A DNA stretch of 62,297 nucleotides from Bacteroidales bacterium. Its GTDB lineage: Bacteria > Bacteroidota > Bacteroidia > Bacteroidales > UBA932. Position numbers and translations under genes: made by a program. Below the pieces are notes generated by a model, which did no database searches, was not told the origin of the DNA, and worked only from the letters and a program-made list of their open reading frames with translations. The DNA lies in assembly GCA_017454335.1 (NCBI GenBank), contig JAFTDE010000026.1, positions 1 to 62,297 on the forward strand, read 5' to 3'. Shown here one piece after another: positions 61,915 to 62,297 of the stretch (the first letter of the stretch is position 1; every line of letters starts with the position of its first letter).

Positions 61915-62297
61915 ATGAAAAGAATCCTCACCACAGCATTCGTCCTGATCCTGGCCGCGTCGGCCGTTTCCGGACAGGAACTGGCCAATTTCAGCCGCCA
62001 GTCCACCACCTCGCCTGAGATCGCGAACGACAGCGTGACGTTCCGCCTCAGCGCCGATTACGCCACCGTCGTCACCCTCCAGACCAACTGGCTGTCCGGG
62101 CGCACGCCCATGCAGAAGAAAGGCGGCGTCTGGTCCGTCACCCTCCCGCTCCCCGAGCCGGAGATCTACACCTACAACTTCGTCGTGGACGGGGTGGCGG
62201 TGAACGATGCGGCCAATTTCATGGTCCAGCGCGACGGCACCCGCTACCTGAACATGCTCTTCGTCCCCGGCGAGCGCTCCGCCAATTACTACGAAGC
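61915..62297 (+). CDS. N-terminal part of a secreted CE1-like esterase, cut by the window end
   Basis: At least 127 residues. Start at ATG 61915 (MKRILTTAFVLILAASAVSG); an in-frame ATG at 61906 is also possible. After the signal peptide comes the E-set/CBM48-like domain (DSVTFRLSADYATVVTLQTN, IYTYNFVVDGVAVNDAANF), the same N-terminal module as in the esterase at 13383. The hydrolase domain lies beyond the edge. It is 17 bases after the GH106 gene, so an operon for stripping rhamnose and ester groups from pectin is likely. Confidence 0.78.
   Translation, partial: MKRILTTAFVLILAASAVSGQELANFSRQSTTSPEIANDSVTFRLSADYATVVTLQTNWLSGRTPMQKKGGVWSVTLPLPEPEIYTYNFVVDGVAVNDAANFMVQRDGTRYLNMLFVPGERSANYYE

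Overview
The window is about 62 kb of GC-rich (roughly 60% or more by eye) chromosome from a member of the Bacteroidales; I cannot fix the family. The lineage call rests on repeated TAnnTTTG -7 elements, several with a TTG 18-20 bases upstream, on fimbrillin/FISUMP surface lipoproteins, 6-bladed beta-propeller lipoproteins, kelch-AraC membrane regulators, an OstA-like/SurA-like outer-membrane block and many secreted pectin-active enzymes. Four AT-richer patches stand out as accessory DNA: the RHS locus (1-2500), the Fic gene (2.9-4.1 kb), the RhuM gene (40.1-41.2 kb) and, more weakly, the surface-lipoprotein block (42.8-48.2 kb).

Layout. 1-2.5 kb: end of an RHS-type toxin, a small membrane protein, a second RHS core/tip fragment and an overlapping lipoprotein, which look like displaced toxin/immunity cassettes. 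2.9-4.1 kb: Fic AMPylase with a C-terminal winged helix and an operator-like promoter. 4.1-11.1 kb (minus): tightly packed housekeeping operon, small membrane protein - mutL - rhomboid - tsaC - rsmE - phosphoesterase - galE - radA. 11.1-15.2 kb (plus): pectinesterase/esterase fusion, CE1-like esterase, ispF, tRNA-Gln(CUG), tRNA-Met(CAU). 15.4-18.4 kb: sigma factor, anti-sigma-like/beta-barrel chimera, outer-membrane protein. 18.4-20.7 kb (minus): TSCPD-YbaK fusion, AlkD-like and UDG-like repair enzymes. 20.8-21.9 kb: RAYT transposase with two REP palindromes. 21.9-25.7 kb: PmoA-like and 6-bladed propeller lipoproteins. 25.7-31.2 kb: tandem duplicate of about 920-residue beta-helix proteins. 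31.3-34.7 kb: PspC-PadR-PspC module and a CofE-like ligase. 34.8-42.8 kb: NlpC/P60 hydrolase, CE15-like double hydrolase, PL4 rhamnogalacturonan lyase, RhuM insertion, kelch-AraC regulator. 42.8-48.2 kb: fimbrillin/FISUMP operon led by a 56-residue gene. 48.5-62.3 kb: GH2 enzyme, H1-like protein, PBP4, two SurA-like chaperones, OstA-like protein, pepT, GH106 rhamnosidase and the start of a CE1-like esterase.

How it fits together. PL4, GH106, GH2, pectinesterase, CE1- and CE15-like genes point to a pectin/rhamnogalacturonan degrader whose enzymes are scattered among core genes; no SusC/SusD pair is visible. The most unusual points are a stem-loop repeat carried in frame inside the AlkD gene with a related intergenic copy, the RAYT/REP unit, a 26-bp exact direct repeat bracketing rhuM, a set of -7 promoter elements only 4-6 bases from start codons (near-leaderless mRNAs), and a Fic promoter made of paired inverted repeats. 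All identifications come from reading the sequence; no database search was run.
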